From: Lytechinus pictus
Taxonomy: Eukaryota; Echinodermata; Echinoidea; Temnopleuroida; Toxopneustidae
Length of the DNA: 64,000 bases
Direction: 5' to 3'
Assembly: GCF_037042905.1 (NCBI RefSeq)
Contig: NC_087246.1
Coordinates: 37,318,001-37,382,000 of the forward strand
Shown here: piece by piece, positions 1 through 10,918 of the stretch
How the letters are laid out: each line of letters begins with the position of its first letter
Position numbering within the stretch: the stretch's first letter is position 1
The notes under the pieces: generated by a model
What the model saw: only the letters and a program-made list of their open reading frames with translations
What the model was told of the DNA's origin: nothing
Databases searched by the model: none
Translations under genes and position numbers: made by a program

Positions 1-71
1 TTTATTTTCCCGGTGAAATCCGCCAGGGGGGGCAACTTGCCCCCCCTGCCCCCCCGCCTGTTACGCCACTG
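1..71. repeat. hAT-like element end, cut by window edge
   Basis: The stretch has C/G runs and ends in GTTACGCCACTG, the reverse complement of a CAGTGGCGTAAC terminus. The same arrangement (GTGAAATCCGCCA, G run, C run, CGCCTGTTACGCCACTG) recurs at 54832-54897, so it is a family member whose remainder lies before the window. Confidence 0.55.
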
Positions 72-676
72 ATTAAAATACGTATGGTCCTAGTTAATTC
101 CTACAAAGAAACATTAGAATGCCCTACTTCAGGTCTGAATTATCTATGATTTTCAGCTCGCGCTTCGCGCTCGCAATATTTGATTAGTGAGATGCATATG
201 ATAATCATGATTGCAATGACTACAAAAAGTGTTTCGTTTCGTGTGTTCAGATGTAATTCTTATAAACCAGCAAGCGCTTGGCACTCGCATTAGATGACTA
301 TGGTGAGATATGCATACTCTTAATGGATTTCTAAAATATATTCCTAAAAATCTCGCTGTTTGGGGTCAAAATATACGAAAACTTCAGCTCACGCTTCGCG
401 CTCGTATTGTTTAGCGAGACAGGTACCTATCATGATTACACAAATTTGATTATAATGTCTCTTTTTAAGTGTGAATATAAAAAAATTCAGCTCGCGCTTC
501 GCGCTCGCATTATTTGATCAGTGAGATGCATATCCGTTTAATGACATTGTCCAGAAAATGTCTCTATTAGGTCAGTATAACTGGCAACTGAGCGCGCTCA
601 CTCAGTGATTCAAACATTTTGCTGGTGCCCCCCTCCCCATACAATGCCGTGACCCACGTACGGTACGCCACTGAAC
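72..676. mobile_element. Partial copy of the 27.0-28.2 kb hAT-like element
   Basis: It carries imperfect repeats of roughly 120 bp, each holding the motif CTCGCGCTTCGCGCTCGC, and ends in GTACGGTACGCCACTG. The order of internal landmarks (ATACGTATGGTC, GCTTGGCACTCGCATTAGATG, GACCCACG) follows the right half of the element at 27005-28219. The left half is missing. Confidence 0.6.
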
Positions 677-1450
677 GGGCCCCTGGATTCTGGGTATTCT
701 AAATACATTTCTTTTATTATGAAAGTCAATAATGCGAGCGCGAAGCTCGAGCTGAAAAAAACCTGATATTCCGATCTAAAGAAGGGCCAATTTATGCACT
801 ATTTCAAGCACTGTGTAGGGAAATTGAGAAGTGAATACAAATCGCAATGAATAAACGGTGCTAGGCGCGAGCTGATATATTATTAGTGTTAATTTGATTT
901 AGAACCGTGATATTTTAAAGACATATAATGTCATCATATATGAAAATTATGACTATCTCCCTATTTCTCATACTAAGCTCGAGATGAAACTTGTCGATAT
1001 TCCAATCTGAATAAAGGGACAATTTGATTATTAGGAATTCGTGGATATATCATTATCTTATTTATTAATCTAATAAGCCTGATGAGAGAGCAAAATTTGT
1101 TCATATTAAGGCCTGAAAATTTGACATTTAAGCACTTTTATAACTATGAATGAGATGCATGGGTTAATATATTTTTAACTATCGTTGCGAGCGCAAATCT
1201 TGAGCCGAAATTTTTGATCAACTGTCATGGAAAGGGTTTTTTAAGTAATATAGTTTGTTATAATTAATTTAGAGATATCTCACCTGGATCTGCCTACGGA
1301 AAAGAGGTTTGACATTTCTTGTTTATTCATTGGCAAAAAAATAATTATATGCCTATATGATGAGATTCCTGCGTAAATGTAGGGCCTACCTTAACAAAAG
1401 ATGCAATGATAGATGGAATCATTTCCAGCGCGGAGCGCGCGAAGAAATCA
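677..1450. repeat. Degenerate minisatellite with inverted GC motif
   Basis: The motif appears here in reverse orientation (GCGAGCGCGAAGC-like, near 736, 1185 and 1432) with diverged spacers. It is probably an old inverted copy of the neighbouring element. There is no coding signal. Confidence 0.35.
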
Positions 1451-2473
1451 TGATTTTGTACTGTACTATAGATGTAAAACTAAATTTTATATTGTGTTTG
1501 GTTAATTGTTGATTTTTTTTATTTTTTTTTCACTTACGGAATTATTGGGGGTCCAAAGCGATCGATATGCTTGCGACCCCAATATTTTCATTGCATCGAC
1601 GCCTCTGACGGTAGGCCTAATCATTCTCATCAAACATGTATTATTACCGACTGAAAACGTTTACAAGCATATTATAGGACGTACAAAATTTGACATTTTG
1701 ATTCCCGATGACAGACGATGATATACCACAAATGATCTCACCATCCTCATAAAAAAAATATACCCATAGATCATTTGCACCAAGTTTGAGCACAGCAGAT
1801 GCAAAAATAAAGAAACAGGCGCAAGTATTTGCGTTTTACTGTATTGTGATTGGGCGATTTTGTCATTATTTTGATACTTCTTAATATTTTGACATCACTG
1901 CACGCACTTGTGAACCGAGGTCCCGGGACCGAGGTTGGCTATCCATACCCCCCTTTCTCCCTCTGTGTCTATGATTTTTTTTCACTACTTAAAAAAAGTC
2001 TCAGGGCCTAACAACGAAGCCAGGCAAGCAATTTTACACTTAAAAAAATATGGAGAATTGAAGCATGTATGTAAGGAAATGCATGAGCGTGTACAGAAAT
2101 GACCTATCTATCGTTGTCATGGTTGTGGGTATAATTATGTCAGTAAGTGGTTATGAACTTGAAGGTTGCTAAAACTAGGGGATGGAAGGGGGATAGAGAA
2201 AAGGTGATGGGATGGATGCAAATAAATATTTTATATTAATTTTCAGAAGAATGTTTTTTTTCTCTTGTATAGCAAGTCTTGTAAGTTGGGTATACCATTG
2301 CCTACGTGGAAATGACACTGATAAATTACATTTAATCATTCGATTTAAACTGTAATTATGTAATTTGTTACCCCTTTCGTTTCGATAATATTAAGTTTTA
2401 ATAGACGGGTATAGTGTCGAAAATCTGTCTATCTGACGGTCAATCGGATCGGGGTCGCCCTAGCCACTAACCC
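1451..2473. other. No gene seen
   Basis: AT-rich sequence without a convincing open frame or recognised repeat. A 12-bp perfect palindrome, GGTCCCGGGACC, lies at 1919-1930. Confidence 0.4.
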
Positions 2474-2545
2474 GTCTCTGTGGTCTAGTGGTTAAGGCAC
2501 CGGCGTTCAAAGCTGGGGGCCCGGGTTCGATTCCCGGCAGAGACA
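2474..2545 (+). tRNA. tRNA-like gene, anticodon UCA (possible opal suppressor or tRNA-derived repeat)
   Basis: All cloverleaf arms pair: acceptor GTCTCTG/CAGAGAC (2474-2480, 2538-2544), D stem GTCT/AGGC, anticodon stem CCGGC/GCTGG with one G-T pair, and T stem CCGGG/CCCGG. The seven-base anticodon loop GTTCAAA (2505-2511) keeps U33 and puts UCA at 2507-2509. An internal A box (TGGTCTAGTGG) and an exact B box (GGTTCGATTCC) support polymerase III transcription, and TTTTT follows at 2546-2550. The variable arm is four bases, so this is not selenocysteine tRNA. The body resembles Glu/Asp tRNAs. It may be a functional tRNA, a decayed copy, or the head of a SINE. Confidence 0.75.
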
Positions 2546-2697
2546 TTTTTCGGCATTACCAATTTTTCCAAAGGGCAGATAGCTCTGGGGAACCTTGATT
2601 TAAGTTACGCCTACCATTGTTCTCTTCATCCATTTCTTTCACAAAAACATTTAAATAAAAGAGTTGCCAAAGCTGTTGTACAATTATAATTTCACAC

Positions 2698-2733
<36 letters not shown>

Positions 2734-3256
2734 TTATGAATATATACATTCATAAAAGAAAATGAATTGAAATCAGATTAAACAAAATATTTTCAACCTA
2801 TATCAATGACGAGATCAATTACAGGATCAGAGCGAGTATGAGTCTCAACTAAAGCTAATGATCGTTTTCAAAGTGATACAATTAATCCGTTTTCTAAAAC
2901 AAAATTAACCATTGTTATTGTATACTGATTGATATCAATGAACTCTAATTTGTCTGTTATAGGCCCTACATTTATAGTCTATATCACCTTTCTCCGGTCG
3001 AACAACCTTTGAACAACGTCAAGCCACTTGATCATATTCTGTGGTTCTGTGTGTAATGTTGATAGGCCAGTAACCGAAGAAAATCATAGTCAATTTTGAG
3101 CGATTAAAGGGTTATTTGCACTTTACGACACCTTTTTGTTTTCTGCCTTTATCGACATGTGCAGTGTATCTTGAATGCCAAGGGCATAGTTCATCAGCGA
3201 ACATAACACCATATTTACCCTATATTATTATTTTTTGCTACATTTGGGTATACAAT
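2546..3256. other. Upstream flank of the sulfotransferase-like gene, with a TA microsatellite
   Basis: It contains a (TA)n tract at about 2700-2728 and AT-rich sequence leading to the candidate start codon at 3257. I see no clear TATA box or upstream exon. Confidence 0.35.
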
Positions 3257-3520
3257 ATGGCGACTGCTTTGAATGAACGGGTCAGTGAAACGTCTGCAAC
3301 AAAGGAGCAAGCAAATTAAAGCGCGTATTCCTATGGAGTCTGCCACGCTCTTGTACCACAGTATTCACTCGATGTATGGAAGCTCTTGGAAAACCTAATG
3401 TTGAGATTTTCTGGGAGCCTTTTGTATCTAGTGAATTCTACGGACCGGAAAGAAGACATTTCTTCGCGAATGACAGCCCTCATCTTCTTCAAGAGAAATA
3501 TACCTTCGCCTATGTCAGAG
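3257..3520 (+). CDS. Exon 1 of sulfotransferase-like gene
   Basis: It holds the candidate start and the P-loop WSLPRSCTT (about 3334-3360), followed by EALGKPNVEIFWEPF and YTFAYVR, then GAG|GTAGAG. The start region reads in the 3257 frame and everything from about 3316 reads one frame back. Confidence 0.7.
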
Positions 3521-6500
3521 GTAGAGTATACTATAATGCATAAGCTTATACCGGGGGGGGGGGGGGGGGGGTCATGAAAACACAGAGCCCAGACCACAGA
3601 CCTCGAACAGATTCCCACCCCCCCCCCTCACCTACGCACCCAAACACGACCCACGCGCACATATACATTTTCTATCCAAAATAACGAAAACACAGACCCC
3701 AATTTTTTTTTAAATGTCCTGAAGTTTACACATTTCTTGTATATCATGTTTAGAATTTATGCCAAACATGAAATGCCCGGGGGGGGGGGGGCAGTCAAAA
3801 TATTGGTGTACACGTGCGTGACCAAATAATTCCAAACACCCCATAAACGAGTTTTTCTCTGTGTGCATAATAATCCCCTAAACAGGTTTTTCGCGGGCTC
3901 AATCATTTACACATTTTGGCCCCTAAACAAGTTGTCGAGAGGATATAGAGAGGTGACAAATTTCATGACCGTTTTCCCGTTTCCCAGGCCCGTTCCCAGG
4001 GTCGTTGTTTACATTCGGGAAGAACCCGAAGACTTAAACGAGGAGGAAAAAGCCACGGGGGTAAGCGGGGGGGGGGGGGGGGAGCTTGGGGAAAAAAACA
4101 CACTAAAAACGTTTGGCTCGTCTTTAAAAAAAGCTTTGAAAAAAAACATACTCTAAATACTTTTGACCCCGCGATTGACCATTGACCAGTCTTTCAAAAC
4201 CACGGCCTTTTTTTATAAAAAAAAATCGGTGTTTTTGATACCCTTAACGAGTGCACGCGCGGCCCGCGTCCAAAACTGAAAAAAAAAAAACACCCCGTTG
4301 AACGCGGTATTTATTTTGGACACGCATGTGTACAGCAATATATTTGATTGCCCCCCCCCCAGGGTTAAAATGATTTAAGAGTCGAAAGGGACACATGTTT
4401 GATTTGAAATACTAACTTATGTTAAAGGGTTGACCAAATTCGGACAGTCGAAGTACGAAAAAATTCGAGGTAAATGCAGATGAATTAGAATTTAATTTTC
4501 AACTTCCAATATGTTTACAATTTCTCTGTGTTATAGTTAGCATATTTCTGTATCATAATATACTCATGGATTTTCTTGAAGAAATATTTGGTTTCGATTT
4601 GATTATTATTCTGTTCCCGCGGGTTCTGTTCATTCACGTAATGATGAGTGTATGTCTGAAAGCTTCAGTATAAATGAATCAGTGTCAGTGTCCATGCATG
4701 ATGTTCAATGCCCCCCCCCCCTGTATTTGGTTTGTGTTATCTGTGCACAAAAAAGTTTTATTCATAAAAACTCAAAAAAAAAACTGCACACCATCCTTGA
4801 CACTTAATATTACTCTTTTCCCTATAACGCAGATTTCCTTGAAGGGGACTTCCCTGGTGCTAAGCTTCTGTTCGCCAAGGACGTAACTATTAGTATCATG
4901 GAAAAGTTTGAGTTCATTCCTAAGACCTACCGACATACATTTCTCATCAGAGATCCCAGGAAGACATTCCTCTCTATCCAGCGGTTATCAGATGCCTTGC
5001 CTGAGGAACATCGCTTTGATGTGAAGAAAGAATACGGAAAAGGTGAGTATTTTCGACATCTGGGAATTTTTAGAATTCACTTTTTTTTTAATTAAAGGTC
5101 AAGTGCACCTCAGAAAATTGTAGATTTTGAATAAATAGAGAATAAATAATAAATAAATTTGAATAAATAGAGAAAAATCAGGGAAGCTTAATGCTGAAAA
5201 TTTCATCAAAATCGGATGAAAACTGAGAAAGTTATGACATTTTAAAGTTTCGCTTATTTTTCACAAAATAGTTATATCCACAATATTAATTTAGTCACAT
5301 GCAAATGAGAGAATCGATGATGTCCCTCACTCACTATTTCTTTTGTTTTTTATTGTTTGAATTATACAATATTTCAATTTTTACAGATTTGACAATAAGG
5401 TCCAACTTGACTGAACCAGAAAATGGCAAACAATGGTAATTCCACATGTTCGGGGCAAAATAAAACTTTGTTTCACAGGACAATGAGAAAATTTAAATAT
5501 GTCATATTTCATATATAATAAAACATAAAAGAAGTAGTGAGTGAGTGATGTCATAATTTCCCTCATTTGGATACTGACCAGGATGTGCATATAACTATTT
5601 TGTAAAATTAAGCGAAAATTAAAAACATCATTATACTTTCTTATTTTATATCCGATTTTGATGAAATTTTCAGTGTTGTGCTTGTTGGATTTTTCTCTTT
5701 TTATTCAAATCAACTTTTTGTTGGGATGGACTTGTCCTGTAACTGTAACCGAATCAGGGTCCGCGCACGTCCGTTTAATGACCATTGAAGAATAAGCATT
5801 AAATCGTTGAAATTGCACATGACTGTGTTTCATGAAAGGACTAATGATGTCGGACGTTTTATCCGACATGCAGTTACTATAGTAACAGTGCATTTAAGCC
5901 AATCAAAATCTAGGAAAGATGTCAGATCTGACAACTTGTCGGACAAAAATGCTGATGAAACGCTCCCTTGAAAATCGTTATAGATATACATGTATATAGG
6001 CCTAGAGTCAGTGTAGAGCACAATCAAAAGAAGGCAATGCCTCAAGACCCTACTTTTTTTTCTTTGCTTGTCATTTTTTTTTCGTGGACGAAATGACCTT
6101 AAATTTTGGGTGTAAACATTTTTTTTTTGCTTGTCAATTTTTTTCATGGAGGAAATGACCTCACATTTTGGGTGAAAACCTTTCTTTTCTTTCTTTTTTT
6201 GCTTGTCAGATTTTCCTCGGGAAAATTTGCCCCCACCCCTGTTATCCGAGGTTGATTCGGCAATATACTATATCCCTCAGGGGCTTCGAGGGAAAATAGT
6301 GACATTGCCGGACCAACCGTGGATGAATATTTTCACTATACTTTCGAAAGAAATTACGCCCGGTATATTTGTTTTATATCCCTCCCATATTAAAGTTTGA
6401 ACGAAAAATATTTGTAATCTTGTCCTAATTGACCCATCTTCGTGAACTGGACAAAATCTAGATTGGTTTAGCTCTAATTTATCCAAAATTGGCTTTATCG

Positions 6501-9500
6501 TCTAAGCTAGCCGGTTCCTGAAACTGCGCGCGGCTGCGGCTACCCGGCCGGTGTAGCGGCGGACTCGGTGCGTGGCATATACGGTTCTAGGAACACGATC
6601 TGCCGGCGGATCGTGTTCCAACTCCAGCGGATTCAGTACCAATTTATCTTCGGCAGATCGTATCGTTTCTTGATCAGGCGCGGATCCAGGAGGGGGCCGA
6701 GCCGGCCCCGGCCCCCCTTTTTTTTGGGCAACCTGCAGAAAAAAGTGTACTCTTAATTTAACTTGATAGTAACGATGAAAAACAGAAATAAAAGTAAGAA
6801 AGAGGTATAATACCCATGATGTGTAATTTACAGCCTCGTAACGGCCGGCCCGACCCGAAAGGAAACAAGAAAAAGGTGAGGGGAAGAATTGGAAAATATA
6901 ATTTATATAAAAATTTTCGCTCGCGCTTCGCGCCCGCATTGCCTGTGTAATGAATCTCATTCAAGAGGACTCAATGGGACTTAATATATCCAGTTCTGAA
7001 ATCAATTTGCACACAATATTTTAGTTCGCACATCAAGCTTTCATTATTTTGTTTGATTTACACAAATTGTTAATAATATATAACAATTTTCAGCTCGTGC
7101 TGCGCGCTCACATTGTTTGATTTGTGAGATACCTATCCTATTTAGAATTTCTTACCAAAATTTCTTAAAATGCTCCTTTATCATGTCAGTAAAAATGTAA
7201 ACTCGTGCTTCGCGCTCGCATTTAATTGTTTGAGACACAGCTTGTTCTTTATTTAAATAAAACGTGCTTAGACTGTCCAGTTTTCAGGTCGGAATATCAA
7301 ACATTTTGAGCTCGTGCTTCGCACACTCATTATTCAATTGGTGATACTTGTATCTTCTTCATTAATTACTAAAAATAGTCCTAATTGAGTCCCTTTTCAC
7401 GTTACTATATTAAAATTTCGGCTCGCGCTTCGCGCTCGCAACTTGTTTAGTTGGATACTTATCCCTGTTCATGATTATAAAAACTGTTCAGAATCTTCAG
7501 GTCTAAGGACATAAAATATCAAAGAATTTCAGCTCGCGCTTCGCGCTCGCATATTATATTTAAGACCACATGAGATACTCTATCTTGTTTATAACAATAA
7601 AAACTAAAACTTCAGTCTTTAGTTAGGACTACCCCCTGAAAAATCAGATTATAGCGGCCAATCGAGAAAAATGTTGATGAAAATATTTTTCGGCCCCCCC
7701 TATTGGCGAAAGCTGGATCCGCCCCTGTTGATCTGCCAGTGCACACATGTATACGCACGGTACATTTCTTTTATAACCTCCTCCAAAAGACAGACAGGGG
7801 TACGTAGTACTCACCAAAGTGGTGCCAATGTTGAATTGATTTTGGGGTATTCTATGGATTAGAAATAATGTATATTTTATGATGTTTCCTCATTGCCGAT
7901 ATTTGACGATTAAACGGCGCGGAGGATGGGGGGGGGGGTGTAATAGAAATCCAAATTACAATGAATTAGGTACCCCTTTCATTCAAAATTATATAGGACA
8001 TACCATTCTTATTTATATATTGTTAATAGGAAAATTCGGGTTGACTATATACATCAAACTTTTCTACTGTGGTCACTATTATTATTATTATTATTTGGAC
8101 GATTCTGCTCAAAATCGCTCACAGCTATAGATACTTTTAGATATATATAGGAACTTCCTTTATCCCCATGTTCCTGGGAAGCGGGACTGCTGAAGCATCC
8201 CCAAGATTTTCGGGGGGGGGGGGGTGGTGCTGTGTGTATTATTCTCCATAGGCAGCACCCGTTGGAATTCTAAAAGGTGTGAACAATGGATAAATGTTAC
8301 AAAATAACCTTTTTTTTTTTTTTTGGGGGGGGGGGGGGGGCTTTGGAATTTCTCGCGACCAAAATGATCTCCATTTCGTAGTCATAAACTTTTTTTTTTT
8401 TGGCTTTTCAAGTTTCTCGTTACCATAATGAGCCCCCTTTTTGTAGTGAAAACTTTTTTTTTTTCAAATTTACATCAGCACCCCCCCCCCCGGCAAAAAA
8501 TATCGTTCCCATGCAGGACCTTGTTTATCCCCTATGTTTTTCTTCTTCAACATGATTACTCCCAAGCATCACTCAGGGTGGTTTGCGTTGCGCGGCGGCT
8601 TTGAGCTAACAATTCCACTTACCGGTCATGAATGTCGCGAACTAAACCTGCTGAACTAAAATCAAGCAGCCCGAATATTTCGAAGACGGCCATTATTAAT
8701 TTCATTTTTAGCATACAGATTCATTATAAACAGTATACGTTGAACACAACAATTACTAGTAATACTATCTGAAAAACAATTTCTTATTATGATGTGAATT
8801 TTGAGATTAATATTCTAGCAGACATTCCTGGTTATGAATAGATTGATAGTTTGATACACATGTGGATGGTTAGTTACCTTATTGGTTCATGATTATAATT
8901 AAATGTCAATTTCACCCAAGAAAAGGCTTGATTTGAAACAATAGAGAAATAAATCCAAGCTCAATGCTAAAAAATAATCAAAATCGGAACATAATAAGAA
9001 GTGATGATATTTCAAAGTTCGCTTATTTAATTAACACAAACCAATTATAATGTACAAGTCAGTGACATGCAAATAAGAGAGTCGACGATATCACTCACTA
9101 TTTCTTTAAATTCTTTTTCTTGTATGATTTTCATTTTTACTGACTCGACAATAAGGACCCTCTTGATTGAACCTCACAATTTTTAGACAGGGATAAACAT
9201 AATGCAGGGAAATATCAAAATTAGGAGAAGAATATTTCATATCATAAAATACAAAAGGAGTATAGCGCGTGGGTGATGCTATTGTTTCCCTCATTTGCAT
9301 ACTGACATTGGTGTGCATATCACTTTTTTTTTATTTAAATGAAAAATTATTTGTCATATTTTTCTTATTTTACATCCGATTAAGATGAAAATTTTCTGTG
9401 TGAAGCTTGGTTGATGTTTTTATTTTCGTCATTCTACTTGTTTAACATCATCATTATTCATGATATCTTTAAAGCAGATTCGTTTTTAACGTACTTTTAC

Positions 9501-9912
9501 TTACGATCCATTAATATTTGTTTCAGGTTATCAAGAAATAATTGATGTCATGCAATACGTCGAGGAAACATTGGGACAAAAACCTGTCATTATTGATGCA
9601 GACGAACTGCTTTCCGAACCTGACCGAATTCTTCCGATGTATTGCCGAGCTGCAGGACTCGAGTACGACCCGAAGATGCTGTCGTGGGGCAAGGCCAGTG
9701 TGAAAGAATTGAACTGGCACTTCGCAGAGAGTATGCCAGATTTCGATAAAATTGGACTGTTTGATAGTGCTATGAAAAGTTCGAAGTTTAATCCTTCTGT
9801 TAGCAGAACTGAAAAATCATTTGATGAAAGCAGTTGGACAACCGATATAAGAGAATGCATCGGAGCTGCTTTGCCTATCTATCAAAAGCTATTCCAAATG
9901 AGATTAAAGTAG
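3257..9912 (+). CDS. Sulfotransferase-like P-loop protein, three exons, one-base frame break in exon 1
   Basis: Exons are 3257-3520, 4833-5042 and 9527-9912. Donors are GTAGAG at 3521 and GTGAGT at 5043, acceptors are AG at 4831-4832 and 9525-9526, and both introns are phase 1. Joined, they encode about 286 residues. Exon 1 carries RVFLWSLPRSCTT, a 5'-phosphosulfate-binding loop of the sulfotransferase fold. Exon 2 carries HTFLIRDPRKTFLSIQRL, which fits the second phosphosulfate-binding motif. Exon 3 ends in a tryptophan- and lysine-rich tail typical of these proteins. The family would transfer sulfate from PAPS, but no substrate can be read from the sequence. The apparent start (MATALNERV, 3257) is in a different frame from the P-loop: its frame stops at 3317-3319, and the P-loop frame has no ATG before the motif. 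The exons sum to 860 bases, so one missing base near 3305-3325 would restore one frame. This may be an assembly error or a genuine inactivating deletion. Intron 2 (4484 bp) is full of repeats. Confidence 0.8.
3521..4832 (+). other. Intron 1 of sulfotransferase-like gene
   Basis: It contains G or C homopolymers at about 3553-3572, 3779-3791, 4068-4082, 4351-4360 and 4711-4720, with repetitive A-rich sequence between them. It ends in a pyrimidine-rich acceptor, CTATAACGCAG. No internal gene is seen. Confidence 0.7.
4833..5042 (+). CDS. Exon 2 of sulfotransferase-like gene
   Basis: 210 bases, phase 1 to phase 1. It reads DFLEGDFPGAKLLFAKDV, then IMEKFEFIPKTYRHTFLIRD and PRKTFLSIQRL, ending in a strong GTGAGT donor. 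The RDP...S pattern fits the 3'-phosphate-binding motif of sulfotransferases. Confidence 0.85.
5092..5742. mobile_element. Long palindromic repeat, family A
   Basis: The ends are inverted: TTAAAGGTCAAGTGCACC at the left and GGATGGACTTGTCCTGTAA at the right. Inner arms carry the AAAATCGGAT and AAGTTATGACATTTTAAAG motifs in both orientations. Other copies are at 14478-15085 and 45355-45959. No coding sequence, so it is MITE-like. Confidence 0.7.
5824..5968. mobile_element. MITE with GGGAGCGTTTCATC termini, copy 1
   Basis: An imperfect inverted repeat: GTTTCATGAAAGG at the left, TGATGAAACGCTCCC at the right. It contains CGGACGTTTTATCCGACA and GATGTCAGATCTGACA. Relatives lie at 35559-35719 and 46836-46975. 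Confidence 0.65.
6050..6240. repeat. Threefold T-rich tandem repeat
   Basis: Three units of about 70 bp share TTTTTGCTTGTCA followed by GGACGAAATGACC-like sequence (about 6055-6235). The same unit appears in the hAT MITEs at 41821 and 46168, so this is probably a decayed fragment of that family. Confidence 0.45.
6590..6619. repeat. Perfect 11-bp hairpin
   Basis: GGAACACGATC (6590-6600) and its exact reverse complement (6609-6619) flank an eight-base loop, TGCCGGCG. It lies in a locally GC-rich part of intron 2. Role unknown. Confidence 0.6.
6675..7727. mobile_element. DNA-transposon-like element carrying the CGCTTCGCG minisatellite
   Basis: The left end is CAGGCGCGGATCCAGG and the right end CTGGATCCGCCCCTG, an inverted pair. 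TTGAT flanks both sides (6670-6674 and 7728-7732). Inside are several imperfect repeats of about 120 bp, each with CTCGCGCTTCGCGCTCGC. No transposase frame, so it is non-autonomous. Confidence 0.6.
8165..8515. repeat. G/C-run repeat with CAGCACCC motif
   Basis: Runs of G, T and C alternate with GTGTATTATTCTCCATAGGC and GCAGCACCC. A related copy lies at 45040-45325. It lies in intron 2 and is unclassified. Confidence 0.45.
8895..9440. mobile_element. Degenerate family A palindromic repeat
   Basis: The order matches the copies at 5092 and 45355 (TTCACCC, AAAATCGG, ATTTCAAAGTTCGCTTATT, CTCACTATTTCTT, TTTGCATACTGAC), but with many substitutions and lost ends. Confidence 0.5.
9527..9912 (+). CDS. 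Exon 3 of sulfotransferase-like gene, with stop
   Basis: It begins after TTGTTTCAG and completes a phase 1 glycine codon. It reads YQEIIDVMQYVEETLGQ, KPVIIDADELL, RAAGLEYDPKMLSWGK and IYQKLFQMRLK, then a stop at 9910-9912. The IDADELL and AGLEYDPKMLSW segments are the strongest conserved-looking parts. Confidence 0.85.
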
Positions 9913-10421
9913 ATTTAATCAGTAACAACTTTCATTATTTTCATCATGCATGGTCTTGTGGCATATACTCTAGTCAAAGGAAATCAAAGAAAACTAAAAA
10001 AGTGGCAACGAAGGACAGGTGGCTGGTTTAAGTGTCTATATACATTCTATAAAATACTCACATACTAACATTTCTAGGTTGTGATTTCATGGTGTATAGC
10101 GTATAGATCAGTTCGTAGTTTACTTCATGGACTATTTTGGTCAAATGACGTTTCATTTCTTTCAATTATGATAGGCAGATTTCAAAGCAAGATATTACGT
10201 AAGTATGCCTTACATAGCAGGATGAAGAAATTGAATGACAGTACGGAATTTTTGCAATCTCTATATACGCAGACGCTTTCTGTAACGTAGATAATCTTTT
10301 GTCAAAAACCCTTCAATGACATAACAGCCTTTATTGAAAATGGGTGAATCAAAACAGGAAGTGTCGTTCTGTACTCTGGACACACGACATATATTTGCAA
10401 TTTTTCGTCCGGTCGAGTCCC
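9913..10421 (+). other. 3' flank of sulfotransferase-like gene
   Basis: No further coding exon is apparent. No AATAAA lies close to the stop. The first clear ones on this strand are at 10746-10751 and 10760-10765, inside the inserted LINE tail, so the 3' end is unresolved. Confidence 0.4.
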
Positions 10422-10918
10422 GGTGGGTGTTTCATAAACGTGTTTCATACGTATATTTCAATGTTCTTTGTATCTAACTTTTTGAGGGGTCCATATTCTA
10501 CAAGCTTTGCTTTTCAGTGGACCCCTCCATTCTTCTCATGATATATAATTATATTGATTTTATTATATTTAATTATATTTAATTATATTGATTATATTGA
10601 TTTAAACTTGACATGCATGTTAATTTATATTTGAATCACTTATTGAATATGTATATCATTTATTCAATGTTGAATTTTGTTCATGCTCTTGTTTAAATTG
10701 AATCAATTTATCTTGTACTTATTTGTATTATGTTGAAGAATGAAAAATAAATTGAATTGAATAAAGCTGTTCGTAAAGTTACGCAAGACTTTACGCACGA
10801 CTGGTGACCTTTCTTGTGCCACACTATCCCTATGTTGCTCACTTAGCATCTAAGATCATGTTCCAGTCGTGCGTAAAGTTGTGCGTAACTTTACGAACAG
10901 CTTTATGAAACACCCACC
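10422..10918. mobile_element. MITE interrupted by a LINE 3' tail
   Basis: The outer arms GGTGGGTGTTTCATAAA (10422-10438) and its exact reverse complement (10902-10918) bracket the element. The next inner arms (AAAGCTGTTCGTAAAGTTAC from 10763, and its complement ending at 10905) match only if 10439-10762 is removed. The insert is therefore nested in the left arm. Confidence 0.75.
10439..10762 (+). mobile_element. LINE 3' UTR fragment with two-stem fold
   Basis: It contains GAGGGGTCCA/TGGACCCCTC (10484-10493, 10518-10527) around an inner AAGC/GCTT stem (10502-10505, 10509-10512), and ends in an A-rich AATAAATTGAATTGAAT tail. The same plan appears on the - strand at 56380-56341 and 20103-20059. 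Confidence 0.6.

Noticed and set aside
2474-2545. Selenocysteine tRNA
   Set aside because: The UCA anticodon fits, but the acceptor stem is seven pairs and the variable arm four bases; eukaryotic tRNA-Sec has longer acceptor and variable arms.
3286-3325. Programmed -1 frameshift joining the start codon to the P-loop frame
   Set aside because: The GCAAATTAAAGC context is not a slippery heptamer in the zero frame, and no downstream pseudoknot is apparent. A missing base is simpler.
6502-6960. 152-codon - strand frame
   Set aside because: It spans the terminus of the 6675 element and a GC-rich patch, with no protein family features.
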